From the NCBI RefSeq assembly GCF_020524285.1, contig NZ_JAIVKX010000015.1, forward strand, positions 124,001-188,000: DNA of 64,000 nucleotides, given 5' to 3'. Origin of the DNA: Alloyangia pacifica. GTDB lineage: Bacteria; Pseudomonadota; Alphaproteobacteria; Rhodobacterales; Rhodobacteraceae. Under the pieces are notes generated by a model. That model did no database searches. It was given only the letters and a program-made list of their open reading frames with translations, and was not told the origin of the DNA. This document shows, in pieces, positions 51,067-60,527 of this stretch. The position numbers and the translations under genes are program-made. The stretch's first letter is position 1. The number at the start of each line of letters is the position of its first letter.

Positions 51067-52238
51067 TTCGCCATCTCCGCGGTCATCTGTACCGCCTTCA
51101 TGTATTTCGTCAGCGCCTTCAGGAAACGCGACCGCTTGCTCACCTCGCTCGGCAGCACGCCGCGGTCCAGCGCCTGGCCGAGCTGGGCCGAGGCCGCGGG
51201 CACGAAGTGGAAGGGCGTTTCCTCGAAAAGCTCGCGCAGGCGGCGCTTGCCGATGCGCTCGCCGAACAGGCTGCTCTCATGCTTGTTGATGAGCACGTGC
51301 ACCGGCACATCGCCGCCCCGCAGCGCACGGATGCGGGCGATCTGGTCGAGGGTGTGCTTGATCGCCGGCAGGTTCAGTTCGCAGACCAGCGAGAAGCTGT
51401 TCACCGCCGAGAAGACATCCTCCTTCCACTCGGTCTCGTAGTAGGGAATGTCGAGAAAGGTGTGATCATGCTCCGCGCTCACCGCGTCGAGCATCCGCAG
51501 CACCAGCTCGTAGCCGTTCAGCTCGGTGTTCAGCTCCGGGCGCTTGAAAGAATAGAGGAAAACCCCGTTCGGGTGCTTCTTCTGGATGACCTTCATGAAC
51601 TCGGAATCCACCCGGCGGGGCGTCGCGGCGACGCTGCCGAGGTTGAAGTCGTTGACCATGTTGATCGCGTAACCGCAATTTCCCAAAGAGAAATCCAGGT
51701 CGAAGAGCGCCACAGACCCCTGCTTGCGCACGAAGTGGGTCGCCGCCAGATCGGCCATGCTAAGCGCCAGCGTCGTCGCCCCCGCGCCGCCGACCGCCGA
51801 GACCACCGCGTGCACCCGGTTGCTGCCCACCTGCCGGCTGCGCATGACCTTCTGGATGCTGTCGATCAGGTCACCGGCCTGCAGCGGCTTGGGCAGCCAG
51901 TCGTGGATGTCGAGCCTGAACAGCCGGCGGGTCTCCTCGGGCGAGAGCTGCGGCGAGATGACGATCAGCGGCAGTTGCGGGGCCAGCGCCCGTATGTCTC
52001 CCAGAAGTTGCAGCTGCGGGTCGCCGAGCCCGCCAACATTGGCAACGACCAGATCGGCAGCGGCCCCCGCCAGTTGCTCGGGAAGCCGCGCGGCATCCAG
52101 CGGCGAGGCGCTGATCCGTGGTGAGAAACCGACCAAGGCCTCGATCTCGCCGCGGTCCGCCCCCTCCCCGGTCAACACCAGCATGCGCGTCATGGGAATG
52201 TTCGCGATGGCCTTCGGCCCTTCGACTGTCATGTTCAT
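51063..52238 (-). CDS. cpaE: Tad pilus localisation protein CpaE/TadZ
   Basis: 391 residues, start at the ATG at 52238 that overlaps the preceding stop. N-terminal receiver-like domain (residues about 20-125: LVLTGEGADRGEIEAL, LVVANVGGLGDPQLQLLGDIRALAPQLPLIVISP), then a MinD/ParA-like domain with deviant Walker A VVSAVGGAGATTLALSMADLA and later TFLDIPYYET. CpaE/TadZ marks the pole for Tad pilus assembly. Confidence 0.9.
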   Translation of the reverse strand: MNMTVEGPKAIANIPMTRMLVLTGEGADRGEIEALVGFSPRISASPLDAARLPEQLAGAAADLVVANVGGLGDPQLQLLGDIRALAPQLPLIVISPQLSPEETRRLFRLDIHDWLPKPLQAGDLIDSIQKVMRSRQVGSNRVHAVVSAVGGAGATTLALSMADLAATHFVRKQGSVALFDLDFSLGNCGYAINMVNDFNLGSVAATPRRVDSEFMKVIQKKHPNGVFLYSFKRPELNTELNGYELVLRMLDAVSAEHDHTFLDIPYYETEWKEDVFSAVNSFSLVCELNLPAIKHTLDQIARIRALRGGDVPVHVLINKHESSLFGERIGKRRLRELFEETPFHFVPAASAQLGQALDRGVLPSEVSKRSRFLKALTKYMKAVQMTAEMAK

Positions 52239-52852
52239 GAGCAGGGTTCCTCGCAATCGGACAGGTCTTCGCTGGTGATGGCCACCGGGTGAGCGGGGAT
52301 GGTGACCGGGACCAGCATGTCGAGAATCAACAGATCAAAGGCCAGGTCGCGCACTTCGAGCGTGACCGTCAGCACCGGGCCGAAGGGCCGGCCGACGTAG
52401 CCCAGCCCGGATTCCTGGTAGGTGATCCGGACGTTCTCGGGCGCGATGAAGGGGGCGATGTCGCGGATCCCGGTGATGCCGGTACCGTCGTCATCCCTGC
52501 CGTCCATCAGTCGCGCCAGCGCTGCCGCGTCACAGGCGGTCGCCCCGGCCCCGCAGGAGACCGAGCGCGGCGCAGTGGGCAGCGACGGCATCGGCACCGG
52601 ATCGCCCTGGCTCACGCCCGCGGCATAGCTCGACAGCGTGCTGATGTCGGTGAGCGGGGTCGAGACCGCTGCACGGCGTGCACCGACCTGCATCGCCTTC
52701 ACGGTCTGGTTCCACTGGTAGACCATCATGCCGAACTCCACCATCGCGCCACAGACCAGCATCAGCACGGGCACGATGATCAGCGCCTCGGTCATCGCAA
52801 GGCCGGACGTTTCGCGGAGAAACCGTTGCGTATGGAGCGCCCGGCCTACCAT
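52235..52852 (-). CDS. TadE-family pseudopilin, second copy (TadE/TadF-like)
   Basis: 205 residues. The open frame begins upstream, but the start is ATG 52852, seven bases inside the previous gene. Type IV pilin-like N-terminus: ETSGLAMTEALIIVPVLMLVCGAMVEFGMMVYQW with Glu at position +5 relative to the Ala-Met junction, as expected for TadE/TadF. The rest is a periplasmic domain with four Cys, two in SCGAGATACDAA and two in CEEPCS. Cleaved by TadV. Confidence 0.82.
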   Translation of the reverse strand: MVGRALHTQRFLRETSGLAMTEALIIVPVLMLVCGAMVEFGMMVYQWNQTVKAMQVGARRAAVSTPLTDISTLSSYAAGVSQGDPVPMPSLPTAPRSVSCGAGATACDAAALARLMDGRDDDGTGITGIRDIAPFIAPENVRITYQESGLGYVGRPFGPVLTVTLEVRDLAFDLLILDMLVPVTIPAHPVAITSEDLSDCEEPCS

Positions 52853-53319
52853 CCGATGTGCCTCAACTCGACCGCGTGGGCGATCGTGAGCGCATCCCCG
52901 AAGAGCAGGTCGAACGCTCCCGAGCCGGAATAGACCACCTGCCCCGAGACGACGACAAGGTCCGCGGGTGCGGGGTTCGTAGGCAAATCCGCCTTCGACG
53001 GGGTGAAGGTGATCTCCGACGCCTCGTCCCAGCCCGGCACCCGGAGCACGCTGCCAGAGGTCGGCGCGCCATAGAAGGCGATGTTGCGGGCGTATTCTTC
53101 TGAGCAGGTCGAACCGTAGTTGACAGTCACCGGGCGGCAGCGCGACCAGTAGCGCGCCGCGTCGCGCAGCCCCGCCTGCATCTGTTCGCGCTCCCACAGG
53201 ATGTTGCCGACCTCGAGCAGGCCGAAGGTGACAAGCGTCATCACCGGGAACACGATGAGCGCTTCGACGAAGACACTGCCCCGTTCGTCGTCCCTGAATG
53301 CACGTGCCGACCTAAACAT
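52846..53319 (-). CDS. tadE: TadE-family pseudopilin
   Basis: 157 residues from ATG 53319 (MFRSARAFRDDERGSVFVEALI); a GTG six codons earlier has no ribosome site. Pilin-like hydrophobic segment VFVEALIVFPVMTLVTFGLLEVGNILWERE with Glu at the conserved place. Periplasmic domain of about 110 residues with Cys in SRCRPVTVNYGSTCSEE. Minor pilin of the Tad apparatus. Overlaps the next TadE-like gene by seven bases. Confidence 0.85.
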   Translation of the reverse strand: MFRSARAFRDDERGSVFVEALIVFPVMTLVTFGLLEVGNILWEREQMQAGLRDAARYWSRCRPVTVNYGSTCSEEYARNIAFYGAPTSGSVLRVPGWDEASEITFTPSKADLPTNPAPADLVVVSGQVVYSGSGAFDLLFGDALTIAHAVELRHIGW

Positions 53320-53417
53320 ATGAATACTCACAAACAATAATCAGAGGGCCGAAAATTGGCCCTGCCGGAACCGGAAAGAAAAAGCGTGCCCGGATCCGGC
53401 GGTTTTGTGGTGTCAGC

Positions 53418-53624
53418 TCATCCGCCGGAGCCGACCGTGGTGCGGTAGGCCGCGGGCGGCCATGCCTCGAGCTCCTGGATCGCGGTATTCGCCATCATGG
53501 CGTCACCGCTGCGGGCCGAGGAGGTGTCCCAGTTGTTCTTGTAGTCCGCCGAGCCGCAGGCCGACAGCAGGAGCGCCGCCGCGACCGCGGCGCAGAGGGG
53601 CTTACTTCTTTGCAATGACGGCAT
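53418..53624 (-). CDS. Small lipoprotein in the tad locus
   Basis: 68 residues from ATG 53624 (MPSLQRSKPLCAAVAAALLLSAC). Lipobox LSAC predicts lipidation at Cys23. The mature part is about 45 residues. No family recognised. It overlaps the secretin stop by 23 bases and sits between cpaC and the TadE genes, where many Tad loci encode RcpB or CpaD-type secretin-associated lipoproteins; a pilotin-like role is inferred. Confidence 0.7.
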   Translation of the reverse strand: MPSLQRSKPLCAAVAAALLLSACGSADYKNNWDTSSARSGDAMMANTAIQELEAWPPAAYRTTVGSGG

Positions 53625-55047
53625 CGTCGAACTCCAGATCAATCATGTGGCCATAGGGACCGACAACGCCGGAGCCCTCGCGGAAGCGGCGCAGCAGGTC
53701 ACGGTCGACCTCCAGCATGCCGAGCAGGAAGAGCTCGATGTCATTGGACGAGCGCGTATTGTCGAGCGGCGAGCGCAGCGGCGTGTCCGGACCGACCGGC
53801 GCAACCAGCCGCGGCGTCACGAGGATCACCAGGTCGGACTCGCGCTTCTCGAAGCTGCGCGAGCTGAACAGCGTGCCGAGGACCGGGATCTGCCCCAGCC
53901 ACGGCACCTGGTCGACGCTGCGCGCATTGTTCGCCTGCAGCAGGCCGGCGATCGCGAAGCTCTGGCCGTTGCGCAGCGACACCGTGGTCTCGGCCTTGCG
54001 CGAGATGAAGGCGGGCTGGCCGTTCACCGTGACCGAAGGGTCGATATCGCTGACCTCGGGCATGATGCGCAGCGAGATGAGCTGGTCGTCCAGCACCACC
54101 GGCACGAAGTTCAGGCGCACACCGTATTCGCGGTAGTCGGTGCTCTGCACGGCGGTGCCGTTCTCGTTGACCTGCGCCACGCTGATCGGCACCTCGCCAC
54201 CCACCACGAAGTTCGCCTCGATGCCGCTGGTGGTCACCAGCTTGGGGTTGGCGAGACGCCGCGCGAGGCCCTTCTGTTCCAGCGCGTTGATCACCATGTC
54301 GATCTGGAACCCCGAGATCTCGAGCAGCTCGCCGATGGCCGAGCCGAAGGGGGTTCCCGATTGCGCCGCGAAGACCGCGCCGTTGGTCACGAAGGCCGTC
54401 TCGCCGTTCTCGCGGGTCCCGGTCAGGTCGACGCCGAGGCTGCGGCCGGAATTGCGCTCGACCTCGAGGATCCGCACGTCGAGCTCGACCTGCTGGGCGC
54501 TGGCGACCTTGAGCGCATCCACCACCGGATCGGCCGAATATTGCGACGCGATCTGCAGGATGCGCTGGCGGTCGACATTGTCCTTCACCAGACCCGAGAC
54601 GCGGATGCGGTTGTTCACGTTGAGCACATCGACGCGCGCGCTCGGCACGGTGCGCCGGATGACGTTTTCGAGGTCGCTGAAGTCCAGCTGCACGCGGACG
54701 TCGATCACCTCGAGCAGCTGCTTCTCGGTCGAGTAGAGGGTGACGTTGGTCAGCCCCGAGGCCTTGGCCTGGATGTAGAGCGAATTGTCGGTCAGCGGGA
54801 AGACGTCGGCGATGGCCGTGTTGCCGATCACGATGTCGGCGAAAGGCTGGTTGGTATTGACCGTCAGCGTCGTGCTCGGCGCGAGCACCACCTTCGAGAC
54901 CGTGCCATCGTCGATGATGATATCCCGGCTCTGCGCCGCCAGGTCTCCGGGCAGCGCGGCAAAGGACAACGCTCCCACCGCAAGAAGAACCGCCGGCTTC
55001 CTAATTCGATCAACCAGACCCCTGGATATTGAACTCGACCACATCAT
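53602..55047 (-). CDS. cpaC: Tad pilus secretin CpaC/RcpA
   Basis: 481 residues with an N-terminal signal (cleaved near DLAAQ). Secretin core: LEISGFQIDMVINALEQKGLARRLANPKLVTTSGIEANFVVGGEVPI and LNFVPVVLDDQLISLRIMPEVSDIDPSVTVNG, QVPWLGQIPVLGTLFSS, LVILVTPRLVAPV. N-terminal BON/pilus domain IIIDDGTVSKVVLAPSTTLTVNTNQPFADIVIGN. Forms the outer-membrane channel for the pilus. Confidence 0.95.
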   Translation of the reverse strand: MMWSSSISRGLVDRIRKPAVLLAVGALSFAALPGDLAAQSRDIIIDDGTVSKVVLAPSTTLTVNTNQPFADIVIGNTAIADVFPLTDNSLYIQAKASGLTNVTLYSTEKQLLEVIDVRVQLDFSDLENVIRRTVPSARVDVLNVNNRIRVSGLVKDNVDRQRILQIASQYSADPVVDALKVASAQQVELDVRILEVERNSGRSLGVDLTGTRENGETAFVTNGAVFAAQSGTPFGSAIGELLEISGFQIDMVINALEQKGLARRLANPKLVTTSGIEANFVVGGEVPISVAQVNENGTAVQSTDYREYGVRLNFVPVVLDDQLISLRIMPEVSDIDPSVTVNGQPAFISRKAETTVSLRNGQSFAIAGLLQANNARSVDQVPWLGQIPVLGTLFSSRSFEKRESDLVILVTPRLVAPVGPDTPLRSPLDNTRSSNDIELFLLGMLEVDRDLLRRFREGSGVVGPYGHMIDLEFDDAVIAKK

Positions 55048-55106
55048 GACTTTGTCCCGCTGCTCTGTGTTGTTGCCCGGCCCCTCCGCCCTGCAGCTCT
55101 CCCCGC

Positions 55107-56195
55107 CTATTCCTCCAGCTGAACCGTCAGAAGTTCCGGTCCGCCTGTCGTCCTGACGTCCTGGGAGCCAGCAAGACCCGGCTGGACTTTATATTCGTCA
55201 CGTCGTCCGTCCCGGATCACCGCCACGGTTGCCTTTTCGGCTTTCGGGGGTGGTGCGATCACGACACGTTCCACCAGCTTCTCAATTTGGACCGGATCTG
55301 GCTTCTGAATTTTGTCCTCGACGCTGCTCAGGCGATCGGAAATTCCGTCAAGGGTGCTTTTCAGCAACACCTGCATTGCGTCGAGCTGTTTCGAATTGGC
55401 GTCAGGCTCCACTTCCACGGGCACGGGCTCCGGGATCAAATCCTCGGCCACGTCCATATCCGACAAATCGGCTAGGGTAATTCGGTCATTGCTCTCGACA
55501 TCATTCGAGGCGACGTTTCTCAGGGCGAGGGACAGCGTGCCGATCGTTCCGGCCAGCACCAGCTTTTGCGCCTCGGCGGTGTTGACCTCGAATGTCACGG
55601 TGCGAACGACGCTGGGTTTGTCCTTCAATTCATCGGCAATCTGGTCGATCGCCAATACGCGGACGCCCTGGAGCAATACGTCGACAAAGGAACCTTCGCG
55701 ATTGTCGCGGCGGGTCAGCAATACATCGACCCTGTCGCCGGGAAGCACGAAACCGGCGACCCCCAGAACGTCGTTCACCCGAATGGAAATGGCCTTCATT
55801 CCCGGGGTCAGCGCGGTCGAGAGCTTGGCGCGCTGGCCGGGCATGGTGACCTTGCTCGCGAGGATCGGCTCGCCCACGGTCATCGTGGTCAGCGCGAAAC
55901 GCGCGTTTTCGTCACTGTCATCGGGCACCAGCGTCGCCGTCGTCGCGAAGGCGCCCTCCGGGATGACATCGCTGCTCCAGGCGATCTCGCGCAGCTTGGC
56001 CGGGTTCAGGCGCTCGCCGAAGGAGATCGGTTCGGCCGCCACGACGATGGTGTTTTCAGGCTCGGCAACGATCTGCTGCGGGCCGGTCGACATCAGCATC
56101 AAACGCTGTTCGTCCAGCCAGCCGCGTGCGCCGAACACGGCCAGACCCGCGAGCGCGATTGCAACAAAGAAACTCAGAACTACCGAGAAACGCAT
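55107..56195 (-). CDS. cpaB: Tad pilus assembly protein CpaB/RcpC
   Basis: 362 residues from ATG 56195 (MRFSVVLSFFVAIALAGLAV) behind AGGAGA. One membrane anchor, then SAF-type domain: VVVAAEPISFGERLNPAKLREIAW and AISIRVNDVLGVAGFVLPGDRVDVLLTRRDN. A coiled-coil (about 275-315) and RDGRRDEYKVQPG tail follow. Links the inner-membrane complex and secretin. Separated from flp by a 168-base gap that holds a strong hairpin. Confidence 0.92.
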   Translation of the reverse strand: MRFSVVLSFFVAIALAGLAVFGARGWLDEQRLMLMSTGPQQIVAEPENTIVVAAEPISFGERLNPAKLREIAWSSDVIPEGAFATTATLVPDDSDENARFALTTMTVGEPILASKVTMPGQRAKLSTALTPGMKAISIRVNDVLGVAGFVLPGDRVDVLLTRRDNREGSFVDVLLQGVRVLAIDQIADELKDKPSVVRTVTFEVNTAEAQKLVLAGTIGTLSLALRNVASNDVESNDRITLADLSDMDVAEDLIPEPVPVEVEPDANSKQLDAMQVLLKSTLDGISDRLSSVEDKIQKPDPVQIEKLVERVVIAPPPKAEKATVAVIRDGRRDEYKVQPGLAGSQDVRTTGGPELLTVQLEE

Positions 56196-56303
56196 GGGAT
56201 TTCTCCTGAACAGGAACGCCTCGGGCGAAGACCGTGACCGAGGACTTATTTGACGCGACCGGGTTTGGGACACGGACGCGAAACGGCTGAATTAGGTGGG
56301 TTT

Positions 56304-56341
56304 CCGATGCGAGGCCAAGTTCTAACTTCGCCCCGCATCGG
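56304..56341 (-). promoter_or_regulatory. Strong hairpin after the Flp pilin gene
   Basis: An 18-position stem (CCGATGCG at one end, AAGTT/AACTT near the loop) with two mismatches and a two-base loop, 23 bases past the flp stop on the minus strand. Not followed by a T-run, so partial termination or 3' mRNA protection is more likely than full stop. Confidence 0.65.
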
Positions 56342-56363
56342 AGACGGCATGCAACCTTCGCGA

Positions 56364-56636
56364 TCAGGCGCCCCCTTCTTCGGCTGGGAAGGGGCTTTCG
56401 GTCGTGGGGGTTTCTGTCCCCCCTTCGAGCCAAAGGTTGTCCGACATCCAGTCCGCCCATTGCGTCCAAGCAATGTTAAGGTTCATTCCGAACAGCATGA
56501 CCGCGAAAATCACACCGCCGATCATCAGGCCCAAAACGACAAGATATTCGGTGAGCGCCAGCCCCTCGTCTTCGCGACGGAAGCGCTGCGCAAGATCCTT
56601 TGCGAAAACCGCGGTCATCTTCAAACGTGCAAACAT
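56364..56636 (-). CDS. flp: Flp-type major pilin
   Basis: 90 residues from ATG 56636 behind GGAGGA; the upstream open frame lacks a site. Prepilin: LAQRFRREDEGLALTEYLVVLGLMIGGVIFAVMLFGMNL. The Flp motif has Glu-Tyr (TEYLVV) at the right distance from the cleavage Gly-Leu. The C-terminal 20 residues are acidic and Pro-rich. Processed by TadV; main pilus subunit. Confidence 0.92.
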   Translation of the reverse strand: MFARLKMTAVFAKDLAQRFRREDEGLALTEYLVVLGLMIGGVIFAVMLFGMNLNIAWTQWADWMSDNLWLEGGTETPTTESPFPAEEGGA

Positions 56637-56954
56637 AATTTCCTCCAAGAAAACAAACGCTCCAATCGAGCGCAAGATCATCAATTGCCTTCGAAACAAG
56701 GAGAGCCATAAAATCGCCCACCTTCATTCACAATACTGCCATAAGCCTGGATGCCGGTAAACATATTTGTGAAACCAAATCTGATTTTTCTGCAATCTAT
56801 CGGCATATTCATTAACTATGCAATTTCAGAAACAATACAGGACGATCCGGAATTGAAATTCAGAAATAAACTCAACCCAGAGGATATTATTTCGCCTCGA
56901 TACCACACCTCAAAGAAAAAATATACATAAGGCCCTCGACCTCGACGCGCAGAT
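56637..56954 (-). other. AT-rich intergenic region upstream of flp
   Basis: 318 bases between tadG and flp with much lower GC than the rest. No gene seen. It probably carries an internal promoter for flp and the downstream pilus genes, but no clear -35/-10 pair stood out. Confidence 0.55.
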
Positions 56955-58673
56955 TCAGCGAACCAGAATCGCTTCCTGGCGAATAAATGTCTCCAATGTC
57001 CCGTTACCACCAAATCCCGTGATGTCGATGATCTCCACGTCGATCGTCATATCGACGCCAGGTGCGTAGCTGATCATCGGCCGGGTCATGAAGATGCTGG
57101 CATAGCTGTTCACCGGGAACTCGCTTTTTCCGTTTTCATCCGCATAGGTGCCACAGTCGATGATGGCCGCCACGAGAACGCGCGGATCCGGCAGATCTTC
57201 GGCCACGACATTGTCCGGATTGCACATCGCCGCTCCGGTTTCGCCGTTCGGCGACGGGGTCGTCACCGAGGGATCGCCGGGGGCGCGGACCTCGAAGAGA
57301 TCCATCGAGGCACCATCCACGGTGACCTGGGTCCCCAGTTCGTACTGATAGACGTCGTAGCGCGATGCGCCGACCGTTCCCGGCCCCGAATAGCCCTCGG
57401 CCACGCCCGGAAAGGAGCTCGGGACGTCCGAATAACTTGGCGCGTGGCTGCCGTAGTTGCGGTCGAGGTAGGTCTGCCCGTCCCAGGCCCCGGTGCCGAT
57501 ATAGGCCCCGGCGATGTCGTCGCTCGTGACCGAACCGCCGGTGTTGGGCGGCAGCATCGTAGTGTTGTCCGGCAACCCGTAGGCGTAATCCGTCGCGCCA
57601 TTGGCGTTGAAGCCGACGCCCGGGGTCCAGACATGATCGTCGCCGATCTCGGCCTGGCTGCTGATTGCCCCGCCGTTCATGACACAGTCTTCAACGGTAT
57701 TGCCCTGTGTCCGCGGCAGGATGCCCTTGCGCACGCTGCGCGCGGTGCGGACGTCGAAGCCATCCTGACCGTTCACGCTGCCCGAGCCATAGCGACCGCC
57801 AAACATGTCGAACCGGGTATTGATCCCGCTGCGGATCGAATTGCTGGCGCCGGGCTTGGTGGTGACGCTTTCAGAGGAATAGCAGGTCCTGTTGCGCCGG
57901 CCCGCGAAGTAATCGTTGATCGAGCGCGCGCCGCCGCCGGGATTGGCATCAGTCGACACATCCGCGTCGCTCACGTCGAGAAAGCCGAAATTGCCCGGCA
58001 TCGGGGTTTCATTGCCGGAAGGATGCAGGCGGATCATGCGCCCATGCAGGTCGCCGTTCTGAAACGCCAGCTGGAGGCCGTCGCCAACGTAGTTCCCCGA
58101 TCCGTCATATTCGAAGGGATTGCAGATGAAGACCGGCGGGATGTCACAGGCGGCGGACTCGGCCTTGGCCACCGCGACCGCGGCAACCGGGGCTCCCCCC
58201 GTCGCCCAGGCCAGCGCCCGCGCGAAGAGCGTCTCGAGATCCGCCGACTGTGCCTGCGCATAGACGTATTCCGCCTCCGACGGATCCTCGGTCTGATGCG
58301 CGGTGATCCAGGCCGCATCAATGGGGGTCGTGTCATATTCGGGGATCTCGTCGAGGAAGCGCACGTAGAACGGCGTGTCGGTCTGATCATAGACGAGGGA
58401 GATCGGTGTGGCGCTGGCGAACTGCAGCAGCGAGACCGTGTTGTCGAGCTGTGCCATGGCGGCCCGTGCCCGCACAAGCGCATCGGCCCCGCCATCAAGC
58501 TCGCGGGCCCCAGCAAGCGCGACCGCATCCGCCGCGGCCTGAAGATCGGCATGGGCGTTGTTGCCCCGGCTCACGTCGAAGAGAATCACGCCGAAGCCAA
58601 TGAAGACCGGCAGCAGAAGCAGGGAAAACACGAAGATGAAGCCATCCTCGGAACTGCGGAACTCTTTAATCAT
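56955..58673 (-). CDS. tadG: TadG-like pilus assembly protein
   Basis: 572 residues from ATG 58673 (MIKEFRSSEDGFIFVF). N-terminal Tad-type hydrophobic segment LLLLPVFIGFGVILFDVSRGNNAHADLQAAADAVALAGAREL (TadG N-domain), then a long periplasmic domain with Cys pairs (IPPVFICNPFEYDG, RTCYSSES, DCVMNGG). No clear von Willebrand factor A motif. Its role is to link the Tad assembly to the envelope. Confidence 0.85.
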   Translation of the reverse strand: MIKEFRSSEDGFIFVFSLLLLPVFIGFGVILFDVSRGNNAHADLQAAADAVALAGARELDGGADALVRARAAMAQLDNTVSLLQFASATPISLVYDQTDTPFYVRFLDEIPEYDTTPIDAAWITAHQTEDPSEAEYVYAQAQSADLETLFARALAWATGGAPVAAVAVAKAESAACDIPPVFICNPFEYDGSGNYVGDGLQLAFQNGDLHGRMIRLHPSGNETPMPGNFGFLDVSDADVSTDANPGGGARSINDYFAGRRNRTCYSSESVTTKPGASNSIRSGINTRFDMFGGRYGSGSVNGQDGFDVRTARSVRKGILPRTQGNTVEDCVMNGGAISSQAEIGDDHVWTPGVGFNANGATDYAYGLPDNTTMLPPNTGGSVTSDDIAGAYIGTGAWDGQTYLDRNYGSHAPSYSDVPSSFPGVAEGYSGPGTVGASRYDVYQYELGTQVTVDGASMDLFEVRAPGDPSVTTPSPNGETGAAMCNPDNVVAEDLPDPRVLVAAIIDCGTYADENGKSEFPVNSYASIFMTRPMISYAPGVDMTIDVEIIDITGFGGNGTLETFIRQEAILVR

Positions 58674-58772
58674 ACTTACCTTTCCGAACCGGTCACCATC
58701 TACGGCACGCCAGAACACACGGCTAAGCACACATTGAAAATACAGAATACCTTACAGCATTCCCGTCAAATC

Positions 58773-59258
58773 TCAAACATTCCATATCGCTTGTATGAAG
58801 ATCACCGGCGCCGAAGCCAGCGCGAGCGGTACACCGTAGGGCACCCGTCCCTCGGTCTTCATGCGTGCGAACCACCCCCAAAGCCCGCTTTCGGCGCCAA
58901 GCCAGCGGCAGATCACGATCAGCAGGTAGAGGAGCACGGACAGCAGCATGAGCAGCACGGCAAACGGAAGCATCCCCTGCATCCCGAGCATCATCCCCAG
59001 CGGCAGCATGAGCTTGGCATCCCCTGCCCCGAGCCCGCGCAGCAGCCACATGACGAAGCCGATGGCAAAGAGCAGCGCCCCGGCCAGGAGGTCGGTGCGC
59101 AGGGCGGGAAACAGCAGCACGCCCTGCGCCAGCACGTAGAGCGCGAGCATCACCAGCACGGTGCCGTTCCGGATCGTGAAATGCCGCGCGTCGTAGACCG
59201 CCACCCAGCCCAGCAACGCGACCGCGGCAAGTTGCGCGATGGTCGAAATCACCTCCAC
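58773..59258 (-). CDS. tadV: Prepilin peptidase TadV/CpaA
   Basis: 161 residues, five or more membrane helices. Aspartate protease residues are in VAVYDARHFTIRNGTV (first Asp) and GLGAGDAKLMLPLGMM (GxGD). Cleaves Flp and the TadE-like pseudopilins. Starts 12 bases after tadD. Confidence 0.93.
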   Translation of the reverse strand: MEVISTIAQLAAVALLGWVAVYDARHFTIRNGTVLVMLALYVLAQGVLLFPALRTDLLAGALLFAIGFVMWLLRGLGAGDAKLMLPLGMMLGMQGMLPFAVLLMLLSVLLYLLIVICRWLGAESGLWGWFARMKTEGRVPYGVPLALASAPVIFIQAIWNV

Positions 59259-59270
59259 GGCGATCAGCCG

Positions 59271-59774
59271 TCAGATCCCGCGCAGGTCTCCGGGCGCGCG
59301 CTTCGGCGAGTTCACGGAATTCCTCAGCAGTTCTAGGTTGTTGGCCGTCACCGGGTTGGACGGGTCCTTCTCATAGGCCGCGAGGAAGTACTTCCGCGCC
59401 GCCACGAGCTCACCGCGCAGCAGCATGGAATAGCCGTAGTTGTTGAGGAACTCGACGCGCTGCCCGATCACCGGCTGCAGGCGCCGGTAGGCATAGTCGG
59501 AACGCTCGAACTGTCGCAGCATGTCCGCGCTCGCGGCATATCCCAGCCAGGCCGCGGTATCATCGGGAACCACGTCCAGCGCGTTCTTGAACATCTTGTA
59601 GGACTTGCCGTAATTCCCCTCGCGGAACTGCATTTTCGCTGAAACCAGCAGCTGGTCATCGGGATAAAAGCTCAGGCTCGACGTATCTTTGGTCGACAAG
59701 GTTCGATCGCTGAAGGAGGAGTTCTCACAAGCGCCGAGCGCCAAGATCATCGAAAATGCCAGTAAACGCTTCAT
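59271..59774 (-). CDS. tadD: TadD-like TPR lipoprotein
   Basis: 167 residues from ATG 59774 (MKRLLAFSMILALGACENSS; lipobox LGAC) behind GGGAGGA. TPR repeats from about 45-150: YPDDQLLVSAKMQFREGNYGKSYKMFKNALDVVPDD, VEFLNNYGYSMLLRGELVAARKYFLAAYEKDP. First gene of the tad operon; TadD supports secretin assembly. Confidence 0.88.
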   Translation of the reverse strand: MKRLLAFSMILALGACENSSFSDRTLSTKDTSSLSFYPDDQLLVSAKMQFREGNYGKSYKMFKNALDVVPDDTAAWLGYAASADMLRQFERSDYAYRRLQPVIGQRVEFLNNYGYSMLLRGELVAARKYFLAAYEKDPSNPVTANNLELLRNSVNSPKRAPGDLRGI

Positions 59775-60491
59775 ACCATCCTCCCGGCCACATCTGCCAA
59801 TGACCTCGATGCTAAGGTGCGGAGTCAAAATCGCGAAAAGATATTCGGGAGTCGTGATCTTTGTGAAATCAGATGTTGCAAGTTTTCCACAAGGCAGCGC
59901 AGAGGTTTGATCGACAGAGGCTGGATAGCGTAGTTCGAAAGTATATATTATTCAATGTGATAACGGTAAGATCGTCACTACATGAGGGCATGTTCCTGGC
60001 GACCTCGACGGATCTGAGACCCCTGATGCTGACATCAGACCTTTCTTTTGACACTTGCGTTTCAGCTTTGAGGCAACCTTGTCGGTCCTCGCCTCGCCAC
60101 CTTGTTCCGCGTCTTGATCCGTCGCAGCGTGCAGCGATTTCCTTAATTAGAAAGTCAGCACTTATGCCATTTTATAGCATGCATCTTTAGATGGTTTTTG
60201 GTCGTGACCGATATGGCGGAGCTCCAGTCTGCGCCGAAAGTATTGCGGCTTTCTCGCGTCGTCCCCTTTTGCTTCCCGCATTGTCCCACAGCATCGTTCT
60301 CATCGAATACGGTCGCGCCATCGCAATCCTTCTGCGCCGCGGTTTCTCCTTGGCGATCCAGGTGGGGCTGCTGCGTCTGCGCGAAGGCTGCGACCTGCCC
60401 TTGGTCGACGCCCGCCAGGCCAGAGAAAGGGCAGCGTCCTACGGCCATGATCTCCACGAGGGCATGTTCGTCGACCTCGACGGCCAGGTGG

Positions 60492-60527
60492 CCCATGCCG
60501 CCCATGCGGCCCATGCGGCCCATGCGG
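60492..60527. repeat. Four tandem nine-base repeats CCCATGCGG
   Basis: One CCCATGCCG followed by three exact CCCATGCGG units. If read on the minus strand they give Met-Gly-Arg/Gly repeats; on the plus strand Ala-His-Ala. Not a CRISPR (no spacers). Confidence 0.8.

Noticed and set aside
60492-60527. Tandem repeat considered as CRISPR
   Set aside because: Units are nine bases with no spacers and no cas genes.
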